Assembly (NCBI GenBank): GCA_029582165.1
Contig: CM055878.1
Location: 640,001-704,000 of the forward strand
Length of the DNA: 64,000 nt
Source: Portulaca oleracea
Taxonomy: Eukaryota; Streptophyta; Magnoliopsida; Caryophyllales; Portulacaceae
Direction of reading: 5' to 3'
Of this stretch, positions 54,270 through 64,000 are shown piece by piece. The notes under the pieces are model-generated. The model was not told the origin of the DNA and did not search any database. It saw only the letters and a program-made list of their open reading frames with translations. The number at the start of each line of letters is the position of its first letter. The first letter of the stretch is position 1. Position numbers and translations under genes: made by a program.

Positions 54270-56516
54270 ATCGCTTTCGCTCTCCTCCTGATCGTTGCCA
54301 TTATCACCCTGATTCTGGCGTTGTGTCAATTCTTCGAGGCTATGGAATAGGTATTGGCCTCCTGGGATACAACGACAATTTGGAAAGGTATGAAATACAA
54401 TCAAAATGAATTAAGTAATTATTGGAACGTGTAATTAGTAATTTAATTTTGTGTTTATGGAAAAAAATATGCTTACCTGGGTAAGCATATAACGAGTCCT
54501 CGGGAGGAACGGTGGGCTGAGGTTGTGGGGTTTGAGAGACGGGGGTCTGACGAGAAGTACTGCGGCGGCGGGGCGGCGGTGGAGGAGGCTGTCCAGTGTG
54601 TGGCACTTGACTTCCAGAGGAAGATCCAGCGATGAAAGGGGCTTGCCAGCTCTGACTTGCTTGCTGCTGGAACATTGTTTGCATTTGCAACATTTGTTGC
54701 ATTACTTGTTGCCTCACCTTTTCCTCAATGGCTGCGTCAGATCGGCGCTGTTGTTCCTCTAATTGTCTCTGGAATTGTTCCAGCAGCATGCGCTTATCTT
54801 GTTCGCGCTGTTGCCTCTCTTCCTCGAGTTGACGCTGAAGCTCTCTGTTCATCTCCGTAATAGAGGCTCGGACGTCAACGCTATCGGTATTATTACGAAG
54901 TCGTGGACGTCTCCTCGATGAGATGTGGGGTAACTGCATCTTCATAGCTTCCCCCACAACCCCCATGCCCATGACGTGTCCCCGACTCTGCAGTTGTTTG
55001 TCCAACCAGAACTCGTCTCCAGACATAATGGGAGTTTCTGGTTGATCGTCCTCCCGTTGCTTTGCCTCCATCTCTCTTCTGTACGATTCATAATCACTAT
55101 GCATCGTCTCCTGGTCGATACAAAGAAAGAGTAGTTGAAATAAGCGAATTAAAGTTAATGTTCCTACGTGTACGTACGATTATAATAACTTAAATATTGG
55201 ATGATGAAGGTACTTACCCCAAGCTGCCGGAACCTGTCGTGCACCCACTGATTGGTGCCCTGCTTCATATGGGTCGCTTCAAATTGTTCCCATATGTCAG
55301 GGTCTTTTCCATCGTTTTTTTCTTTCTGTACGTAAGTGCGTATATAAATTAAACGTTAAATTAAATCATAATTAACTTACCAACTTCTCTCTGACGATAC
55401 CGAAGGAAACTGGACCCCTTGTGTGCGATGGTGGGCCCTTATCTTGGTTCATCTTCCTTGCCCTGCTCATGTTGTTGCTTTTTTCAACGAATTTGGGGTC
55501 TTTCCAATGAGCGATGAATTTCTCCCAAATCTCGTCGTCGACAATCCATTTGGGTTTGCCTCTCCCCGCCAACCATCGTTTTTTGGATTTGCCCGATAGC
55601 GTCGGCGTACTGCTTTTGGGCCCTCCTAAGGAATCAATCACATATATAGGCCTCGTGTTGGTTTTCCCACCAATATTTTTTCTGCATTTAAACCATACAT
55701 GAAGAATTAAACATGCAAATAAATCAAACCATATATATCATAACTTTGAATTAATAAACCAAGAAATGTTTAAAGAGGGAAAAATGTGAGAGTTTTACCC
55801 TGAACTCGTCGTATATCGACTCCCGCGTCCTCTTCGGCACTTTGCTCCATACCGGCCAGAAGCCTCGGAAATTCTGCTTTACTATGTCCATGATGGCCTT
55901 GGTTGTGTGTACCCCATATGGCACCACACTTAAATAAATTTGAAATGAAACATCGATTAGATTGAGGGCATACAAAATTATATATATTTAAACGCAAATT
56001 AAGTTATAAATGCATAATCAAAGTTCAGATTGATACTCACGTGCCATTACAAGGTCTAATGATGAACTTCCCATCCGACGTTTTTTGAGCGTCCGCCCGA
56101 ACGTCAAGTTGAATTTGATATCGTTCGGTGATATCGTTCCCTGACGTTTGGCTAGTGTCGCCCTCCTTCGATTTGCGCCCGCCTGCTCGACTGGGTTCCA
56201 TCCTTCACTGGGTACCCAACATCAGTTTAGGTACCCCCAACATCAGTTTGGTCACCCCCATCATCAGTTTGGGCCCCCCCCCCATCGTCTCGTTCCTTAC
56301 TAGCGCAGTACTACTCGCAAAGAACGACATGAGCTCCAGAGTGGATGGGTCTAGCTGTGAAAAGAAGTTGTAGTTGCTCCCCTCGGGTTGAGAAGCAGCT
56401 TCATGGCCAGGATCAAACTGTATGGAGTCTGTGGGGCCGATGAAGAACCAACCCTCGCATTGGGTCTAGACCCACCACGGGTCCGAGGTCTGCGTGATCC
56501 GTCTCTTCCTGACATA
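54270..56516 (-). CDS. CACTA second gene, TNPA-like / plant En-Spm transposase family
   Basis: Probable multi-exon gene. The ATG at about 56516 starts an Arg/Gly/Ser-rich exon (MSGRDGSRRPRTRGGS). Later exons are GKFIIRPCNGT (ends at a GTGAGT donor near 56042), VVPYGVHTTKAIMDIVKQNF to ESIYDEF (55927-55802), KKRWLAGRGKPKWIVDDE to SFGIVREKLV (55641-55378), DIWEQFEATHMKQGTNQWVH (about 55310-55222) and a long coiled-coil exon (55104-54480) with EMNRELQRQLEEERQQREQD and a Pro-rich tail. This order matches plant transposase proteins of the Ptta/En/Spm family. A stretch of three 24-bp repeats near 56210-56275 contains a probable frame defect. Exon borders are approximate. Confidence 0.65.
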
Positions 56517-56755
56517 ATGCAACTGCAAAATAAAAGTAGAATAAACATTGAATTAGTATCAGCTTCCACGAAATAAAATAGCAAGTAATATGAACTAGCA
56601 ATATAAAATAGCAAGTAAAATAAAAGTAGAATAAATATTGAATTAGTTTCACTTAGGCACACAATCAATTCGTTTCACTTAGACAATAGAATACATAATA
56701 TGTGTTCGTTGAAGACAATTGTAACACAATCAAAATTCGTTTAATATATTGTTAT

Positions 56756-59700
56756 TTAATAGTCTTCGTTGTCTTCATCATCCTCATCCACCTCATCATC
56801 GTCACCATCATCATCTTCGTCATCCTCGGTGTCTCCATCGTCTTGATTGGCTACATCGGACGTATTACCACCCACTATTAATTGTGCATTGTCCATGTCT
56901 GCAACCTCATCGAACACCCCTTCAATAGCGAGTGCTTGTGATACGGTACCGTCATTGGGGTTAATCGGGACAACAGCTCTTGGTTGGTCATCTTGGATGG
57001 CCAACGGAAAGGTCAACTGCTTGTACTGTGCATAAGATGGTTTGTTTGGAACCACAACCCTCCAGTTAACTTTATCTCGTATGCCAGTCGGGTAATTCAT
57101 GAACAACACTTGGGTTGCGCACCCTGCCAAGATGAATGGGTCGTACTTCCAGTACCGTCTGTCCTTGTGTAATTCAACAAACGGGCATAACCTTGGTGAA
57201 CGTACACTACGTACCGGGGTATTATCAAACCAATCACATCTAAACAGTATGCTTTTCTTGTTGATAGGCCCAACATATTCCAGTGCAATGACTTCTTGGA
57301 GAACACCATAGAAGTCACCGACAAATCCACCGCCACCCGTGCCTTTGACACACACCCCTGCACTATACGAAGCCACTGAGTTACTCCTTGCTTGTGTGTG
57401 AAATAAGAACCCGTTGATTCGGTAAGCACTCCAGGTGGTCACTTTAGGGGAAGGCATTCGGGCTAACTGATAAAGGTGTTCATGACGCTCATCTTCGTAA
57501 AACCGAAAGACATCCCAATTTTCCTACATTTGGAGTACCCGTTAGATGTTAAATGGTTGAAGTTTTGGTTACATATGGTCAAAATTGAAATTCTGTAAAT
57601 GATTGTTTTACTCACAGATAGCTGATAAAACCATTGAGCGAACTCTGCTTCAATCATCTGATCCAATTGAGTGTCCGTGGTGTTCGGAAATGAAGTCAAC
57701 TTGTAATTCTTAAACAAGCTGCGAGGAAAACAAGCTCATTAATTACACCTATAATACATATCAATTTAATGAAGTCGTTAGTGAGCATTATTGCTTACTC
57801 TAAGTAGTGGTTGACTTCTTTGCTCTATACTCTTGATCGCTGAGCCACCTTGTGTTTACACCTCCCACAGGGCTCCCACTGTCCTTAAAAACCGACAATA
57901 ACATAGGATCATCCCCTTCGTCGTCGTTACGCATACTTGTTGATGTAGAAGACGATACATTATCTGTCCCAAAGTATGTAGATGCGAATTGGGAAATCTC
58001 AAACATAAGGTACGCTTGGGCCATAGATCCTTCTGGGTGTGCCTTGTTCTTTATTTTCTTCTTCAACCACCCGAAATACCTCTCAAAGGGATACATCCAA
58101 CGATATTGAACAGGACCACCAAAGAATGCCTCCTGGACCAGGTGAATGGGCAAGTGTTCCATTATGTTGAAGAAGCCGGGTGGAAATATGGTCTCCAGCT
58201 TGCATATTATTATGGGAATTTCTTTCTCAAGCCGGACTAAGTCACTGTGCTTCAATGTTGTGGAGCAGAGGCTCTTGAACCATTGGCTTAACTGAACCAG
58301 TGGCTCCAACACATCATCTGGAAGTGCCCCGAACGCAACAGGTAACAATGTCTGCATGAACACATGACAATCATGGCTTTTAAAGTTTTGAACCCTTTTA
58401 CCTAATGCATCGACAATCGTTAGCGGGTTCAAGCATAAGCGCCCGCAACGGTGTTGTGCCCGCCATAAACGTCTGTTCGCTTATCCTCGGGAAGAACATA
58501 TTTGGCTCTTGGCTGTAGGGGTTTACCGTTAGGACCTGGAAATAGATGGAGTTCCGGCCAGTCACATATGTCCTCCACGTCCCTCCTTGCATTTTCATCA
58601 TCCTTTGTTTTGCCGTCCACCCCCATCACCGTGTTTACGATGTTGTCCACAAAGTTCTTCTCAATGTGCATCACATCTAAGTTGTGTGGAACCATGTGAT
58701 CCTTCCAATAAGGCAACTCCCAAAAGATACTTTGTTTCTTCCAATTATGAGCATTCTCTCGAATCCCGGACTACAAAGTCGCCATGGTAGTCACCTTGGG
58801 AAGTGCTTCACCTCTTCATAGATTTCATAACCGCTTTTCCTAAACGGTGGGTTAGTTCTATCCGAGCAAGTGCGCCTTCAAATGCCTTTCGATTTCTTCT
58901 CAAAGCGTGCCTCTTAGCAAGAAACGCCGGTGATAGTCAAACCAAGAGGCTTTCCCGTGCTTCGCATTTAATTGCTTTCAAACCGTCCATGCAAACAGGA
59001 CAAGACATGGCACCGTGCGTGCTCCCCCGGAAAGCATGCCAAGCGCCGGAAAATCATTCACCGTCCACATCAACGATGCCCTCATGTTAAAATTTTGTCT
59101 CTTGGAGATGTCGTATGTTTCAACACCCACCCATAAACGTTGCAGCTCGTCCACTAAAGGTTGGAGGAAGACATCAATTTTGTTTCCGGGGTTCTTCGGA
59201 TCGGGAATAATACATGTGAGGAACATGTACGGCGTTGTCATGCACAATTCAGGTGGCAAGTTGTAAGGAGTTACTACAACCGGCCATATCGAATAAGATC
59301 TCCCTGTCATGTTGAACGGGCTAAACCCATCCGCACACAAGCCCAACCTTACATTTCGCGATTCGCTCGCAAAGTCCGGATGCACAATGTCGAACATTTT
59401 CCACGAGGCGCCGTCCGAAGGATGGCAAAGTATACCTTCCTCGCGCTTGTTCTCCACGTGCCATCTCATATGCCCGGCCGTATTCTTCGAGGCATACAGA
59501 CGCTGCAACCTAGGGGTCAAGGGAAAGTAAAACATTTTCTTGTACGGGACCCCTTTCTTTGTCTTGGTTGATGATTTCTGTGGCTTATACCTAGGATGGC
59601 CACAAAATTTACATTCAGTGAGATCTGCATCGCCCTTATAGTATATCATGCATCCACTAAGGCAACAATCAATTGTTTCATAGCCCATCCCCAAATTCTT

Positions 59701-60374
59701 AACCTTTTTTTTCAACTCATCGTAGTTTCTAGGGACTAGGTTCGGCTGGGGACAACTCTGCTCATCAGTTCCATGATATCGTTCATTGCCTACTCCGACA
59801 AATTGTGCTTCGATTTCCGATCGATCACCTCACGGCATGACAACTCAAGATGAGTCGCACACCCTTCCCACGAGGCCGCTGAGCCGATTGAAGCATATCA
59901 TAAAATTGTTGAGCTCTCGCATTAGGCGCCTGCTCGCCATGATGAAATCGTTCATCATCTCTTCCGCTCGATGAATGGTGGTGATTCGGTCCCCTCGCTC
60001 GGTTCCCCCTCACCTTCCGCATCGTCACCACTGTCATCCTCATCATCATCGTCACCCCATTCTTCACTATGGCTCGTCCAACACCAATATTGTTCCATAA
60101 ACCCTCGCCTATACAAATGTTCTTTAACTTCATCGGGACTATATCCGCTCTTATTCTTACACTTCACACATGGACACCGATACTTTCCAGTCCTCGGATA
60201 CTCATAGGAATTACTCTTTGCAAATTGATCAAACATTTCTACCCCCGCAGCCCATTGTGCCCTGATAACCCTCCTATTCGGTTCAAACCTCTGGTACATC
60301 CAACGGCGATGTGGGGGCCCATCCATAATGTACGTGAATCTATTATTCAAGCCCACCATGAACTTAATTAACAA
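56756..60374 (-). pseudogene. CACTA TNP2-type transposase
   Basis: Domains on the minus strand: transposase-associated Cys-rich region (CPCVKCKNKSGYSPDEVKEH, about 60190-60120), the TNP2 core (59700-58980: GYETIDCCLSGCMIYYKGD, CKFCGHPRYKP, LTPRLQRLYAS, HMRWH, NVRLGLCADGFSPFN, WPVVVTPYNLP), DUF4218 (58716-57800: HNLDVMHIEKNFVDNI, KSHDCHVFMQTLLP, YPFERYFGWLKK) and, after a GTGAGT intron near 57615, DUF4216 (57530-56756: RDKVNWRVVVPNK), ending in an acidic tail. Frame changes near 59720-59830 and a stop after LFAWTV at 58978 interrupt the core. Cleavage and joining of CACTA ends would be its role. Confidence 0.8.
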
Positions 60375-61320
60375 TAAACATTGTGTTATTCAATAACATA
60401 CTTAATTATTCACTATGTACGTATAAATTAATTATTCACTACGTACGTATAAATTAATAATTGGTTATGTATAGTAATTTTTTTATGGTTTTAACTTAAT
60501 TATTAACTAAACAACTTAAATTATAAATTCAAAAAATAAAAATTAACCTAAATGTATTCATAATTGAAATCATGTTACGTATATACACATTACCTAATTA
60601 ATTAAATCGTTAATGCAATTCCTAAAAATCATCCTAAAATATAACACATTTGCACTCAATCGAAACACATCATAATTTCCCACGTTATATAACATATTTC
60701 ACACATACTAATTAACTTAAACATATTTTACATGCATTGTTACATATATTTTTTTTTTGCACATCACTATATATAATTACTCATCTTTAAATTTACCAAA
60801 AAACATATAAAATTCAATATTGTGCTCAACCTAAACATAATTATACTTCTCAACATTATAAATTAAAACTAAAATTAAATCGATAACTAAAACCTAAACT
60901 AAAACATACATGCAATTAGTTAAACTACTATTTAAATTGAAAACATCTACATTACAAACCCTAATTTCACACTTAAAATTCTAATTCAACATCCAAAATA
61001 TATTACAATTCATAGAAATTAACTAAAACAACTCAATTATTCAACTTATATTCATAAACTATAATTGAACTCAACAAAACCAAAACAAACATACAAATAT
61101 TCATATTATTCGTTTTTCATCAAATATAATTTATAATTTAATCACTTTTCAAAATATTAATCATATTATAACAGATCTGAAACAAAATAAACTGAAAAAA
61201 TTACCTGATTTGCGGCGTGTATATGCGGTTTTTTCAATCTCCTCTCCGTTTCTCTCTTCCTCCTTCGACGACGACAATGGCAGAATGAAGTCTGTAATTT
61301 TTTTTCCCAATTTAAACCAA
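60375..61320 (-). other. AT-rich 5' non-coding region of the CACTA transposase gene
   Basis: Nothing coding was seen except a short stretch near 61200-61350. It likely holds the 5' UTR and first intron; AT-rich DNA at this place is common in CACTA elements. Confidence 0.45.
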
Positions 61321-61723
61321 AATGGCGTCTGTTTAGGGAAATAACAGATGCCAAAAATCCATTATTTATTAACCCAGCAGTCGAGGCGCACAGTTATTCA
61401 GATGAGTGTTAATTTTTTTTTTATATATTGACCAAAATGGCATCTGTTTGCAGCCTAAAGAGACGCCAAAATAAAAAGGCGTCTGTTTAGGCTGGAAATA
61501 GACGCCATTCTGGTCAATAAATAAAACAAAAAACTTCGGAAAGTGCCGTTACCAGAAAACGAAAAACAATAAATTAAATTTTACTTATTTTGGCGTCTGT
61601 TACACACAAACAGACGCCGATTTAAAATTTATTTTTTTTAAAAATGCTGTTTCTGGGATTTAGCGACTGACCAGTTAACAGACGCCATTTTACAGACGCT
61701 TAATGACCCCAATTCTACTAGTG
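61321..61723 (-). repeat. 5' subterminal repeats and terminal repeat of the CACTA element
   Basis: At least seven TGGCGTCTGTT / AACAGACGCCA copies with variants (ATGGCATCTGTT, AACAGATGCC), often as inverted pairs 10-12 bp apart, such as 61321-61351 and 61591-61618. The terminus CACTAGTAGAATTGGGG lies at 61707-61723 on the minus strand. Confidence 0.9.
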
Positions 61724-62769
61724 AGATGACAATAAACATTCAATAACACCAACAATATCAATAATAGCAAAACAGAGATTAGTAAATAAGCAATAAATTA
61801 GAGAGAGAAAGGTTAAGAAATGCTCATTGATTGTGATGACAAGGGAGAAAACTTCAGAATAATAAAGCTCCAATGCTCCAAAGTCGAAAATAATCCTCAC
61901 ACATCCAATAATAATCAAGAGAATCCAATACAAGAACTAATAATCTCAACAAAGATCTTCCTTAATCCCTCTAATCTAAGACTTCAAAAACGTGATAAAG
62001 AGTGCTAAAGTATCATAAAAGATAGGTAAAGTTGCTGTCTAATCTCCCTTGCTAAAATGACCTAAAATACATTAAATAGTAATCAAGGTTGTTACTCAAA
62101 ACTCATCATTTTACACAACAGACAAAACTGGCCCGCAGGGGACTGTGGGCACGGTCAGGGCGACCGTGGCCGCGGTCCTACGTAAGGCAGGCGATTGCTT
62201 CTCTTCGCTCCGCACCGCCGTGGGCACGGTATCCATGCACCGTGGTCAAGGTATAGGCGATTAGGGCTGACAACTTTCCGCTCCTTCGCACCGCCGTGGC
62301 TACGGTCTTGAGAGACCGTGGCCACGGTCTAGTTCGGTCAGTTTCTTCTTTAGGCATGGTGAAGATCCTACCGTAACCACGGTCGAAGTGACCGTGACCA
62401 CGGTCTAGTTCGGGTGCAAGGCCTCTTCACTTTGGTCTTGGCTCCATCATACCGTGGCTACGGTCGCGATCGTGACCACGGTCTCTCGCCACGCTTCTTT
62501 CCAGGTACTCTTCACCGTTGCCTCCGCTCACGCTTTTCGACATGGTCGCCCTTCAATCCTCCGCTTTGACACGACTCTGGGGAATCTTAGGAAATCTCGG
62601 GATTTCCAAGATTGGTACGAAATTGGCCCATTTAGATTCGTTTTGAGTGAAACCCTTCGGAAACTACAAAAGCAACTAAAACGCATTAAAAGTTATTAAA
62701 ACAAATTATGAAACAAGTCATAAGCCTAAGGATTTAGGCGGTATTTAGACGCGAAATCGGGTCTAAACA
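61724..62769 (-). repeat. 5' LTR remnant of Athila copy 2
   Basis: Matches 44543-45584 nearly end to end and stops at the same GGTCTAAACA. Its left part was separated by the CACTA insertion and then lost. The boundary AGATGACAATAAAC adjoins the CACTA end, whereas in the other LTR it continues from AGTAAACA. Confidence 0.88.
62141..62482. repeat. Paired ACCGTGG-type palindromes, right LTR
   Basis: Ten or so copies in five pairs, with intra-pair spacing of 7-8 bp. Compared with 44959-45271, the first pair differs (GACTGTGGGCACGGT and ACCGTGGCCGCGGT), and the last pair keeps its second member (GTGACCACGGT), which the left LTR has lost. Confidence 0.9.
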
Positions 62770-64000
62770 CCTGGTCTCTTGACAGTCTCCCTCACAAGTG
62801 TCTACCTGGTCTTGGGGAGTACTGCCTGAACCCGCATTATACTCATAGACGTTTAATTAGTCAGGTTTGCATGTCCATCTCTTTCCAGTATTAAATCAAC
62901 ATTTCAACATCAAATCCCTTAACCAAGCTTCCAAAATCAAAACACTTCCAAAACATAACCAAAGAGCTGACTAAAATTTTACTGAAAAAGAACAATACTC
63001 TTCACAATCACAAACAGTACAAATTTTCATTCAAAGCCCCTTTACTGGAATGCAGTTCAACAAAACCAATTAAAATACTTTAAGGGCATCCCAAGGGGAT
63101 TAGGGCATAGACATTACCTGTAGCAAGTTATGTCACACAGTGAAAGACGCACACGGAGTTACTGGGTCTCTTCCTCGCTCAAACCTAATAATCAAAGTAT
63201 TTCTAAAATCAAAACTCGCTCAATCACGATCGCTAATACACTTATATTCTACCCTTCCCACTTAACAACAAAACTTACTAATCACGTACCAAGCATGCCT
63301 TATAGGACAAGGAACATTCATGAAATAATTCACACATAAATTATATAAATCACTTCACAATATTCATGTAGTACCTAAATTCTAAAGGTAGCTTACATGG
63401 CACTATTCATATAATTTACCAAATTGCCATCATTCATGCAATAACTATACTAGACCTCCATAGCATGCTTACTAACTAGGGAATTTATTCTTTTAGGGTT
63501 TCTAACATATTTCTAAATCTTTCATATCAACATGAACATCCCTAAAATATATCAATCCCACCCAAAACATGTAAAACCAAGCTATGGATTACACCTAAAA
63601 TCTCCATAAGGACTTGCAAGGATCCATACATATATACAAAATAATACTTCATGCCCAATATAATAAGCTTAGGAAAGACCTAAGAATTTTCAATACAACT
63701 TAATAACATAAAACAATGCTTGGATTACTATTAATATTAATAAGCAAAACATGAATAAAGAAGTTTTGAACCCTAACCTAATCTTTACATAAAGAGTAAA
63801 ATAACTTAGTGCTAAAAGGAAAATAGTACCACTCTTAAAACTTTGGCACACCATAGTAAGTTGAAAATTAATAACCTTATTTAGTAACACTTAATAGTAA
63901 TATATAACAAAACCTTTTTTTTAGAAGTTTAATAATTAATAACGAAACCTTTACTTAAGGATTTAATAATTTTGAAAAAAAAATAAAATAAAAAATATAA
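62770..64000. other. Unassigned AT-rich flank
   Basis: No coding region, LTR terminus or inverted-repeat element with clear ends was found. It may belong to the older sequence into which Athila copy 2 inserted, but its first bases do not match the sequence left of 43219. Confidence 0.4.

Larger units (their letters stand above)
53616..61723 (-). mobile_element. CACTA (En/Spm-type) transposon, left end missing
   Basis: Right terminus (minus-strand start) CACTAGTAGAATTGGGG at 61707-61723, next to LTR sequence that is uninterrupted at 44543. Inside are subterminal repeats (TGGCGTCTGTT), a TNP2-type transposase gene and a second gene with En/Spm-associated domains. The left side has the same subterminal repeats at 53730-53816, but no CACTA terminus lies between them and the gag junction. 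The left terminal repeat and the adjoining Athila LTR, leader and gag are deleted, so this copy should not be mobile by itself. Confidence 0.9.
43219..62769 (-). mobile_element. Athila-like Ty3 element, copy 2, interrupted by CACTA
   Basis: Minus-strand element: 5' LTR remnant at 61724-62769, CACTA insertion at 53616-61723, gag C-terminus to integrase at 53610-49475, a spacer with palindromes, env-position ORF at 48456-47107, 3' non-coding region, purine tract at 45585-45591 and 3' LTR at 43219-45584. The LTR half outside the CACTA, the primer site and most of gag are gone, so a deletion accompanied or followed the insertion. The flanks (CAAAC on the left, CCTGG on the right) do not match as a target duplication. 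Confidence 0.8.

Noticed and set aside
1..64000. tRNA, rRNA, snoRNA or miRNA genes
   Set aside because: No cloverleaf, rRNA motif or clear miRNA precursor was seen by eye. A tRNAscan or Infernal run would be decisive.

Overview
This is a plant nuclear window, probably eudicot. It has one ordinary two-exon gene in a dense nest of plant transposons. The plant assignment rests on Athila- and Tat/Ogre-type Ty3 elements, Copia elements with initiator-Met primer sites, a CACTA element with TNP2/DUF4218/DUF4216 domains, and Stowaway, Tourist, hAT and Mutator-type MITEs. I cannot name the species. No tRNA, rRNA, CRISPR or prokaryotic gene was seen.

Layout. 1-1339: Tat-type LTR, plus orientation. 1340-9771: decayed Athila-like element (copy 1, minus) keeping RT, RNase H, integrase and an env-position ORF. 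9772-11190: unassigned. 11191-13463: Copia-like element with gag and protease only. 13464-24323: Tat/Ogre-like element (minus) with two RNase H domains, a Pack-MULE carrying a 4CL-like fragment in its leader, and its 5' LTR at 22584-24323. 24324-39161: gene island holding the PB1-domain gene (27925-31256) and seven MITE-type elements; one of these is split by a gag-only Copia element with intact LTRs and target duplication. 41443-42825: LTR of a third Athila-like element. 43219-62769: second Athila-like element (copy 2, minus), interrupted by an 8.1-kb CACTA element (53616-61723) that has lost its left end. 62770-64000: unassigned AT-rich DNA.

Gene function. The only likely host gene encodes a 576-residue protein with an N-terminal PB1 (octicosapeptide) domain and a long Pro/Gln/Tyr-rich tail. 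All other coding potential belongs to transposons, most of it broken by stops and frameshifts. The CACTA transposase genes are the best preserved.

Most interesting signals. (1) Hairpins at matching positions in the two Tat-type LTR copies have arms of different sequence, and every arm difference I could align is compensated in the partner arm. (2) The Athila-like elements carry arrays of paired 13-14-bp GC-rich palindromes, 7-8 bp apart, in the LTR and in the spacer between pol and the env-position ORF. The palindrome sequence differs between subfamilies, while dyad symmetry, a GG-containing core and the paired spacing recur. (3) A Pack-MULE with a 10-bp target duplication carries a 4CL-like fragment. 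(4) Two Copia-type elements independently lack the rest of pol. (5) Both Athila env-position ORFs carry a TGA at the same aligned site.
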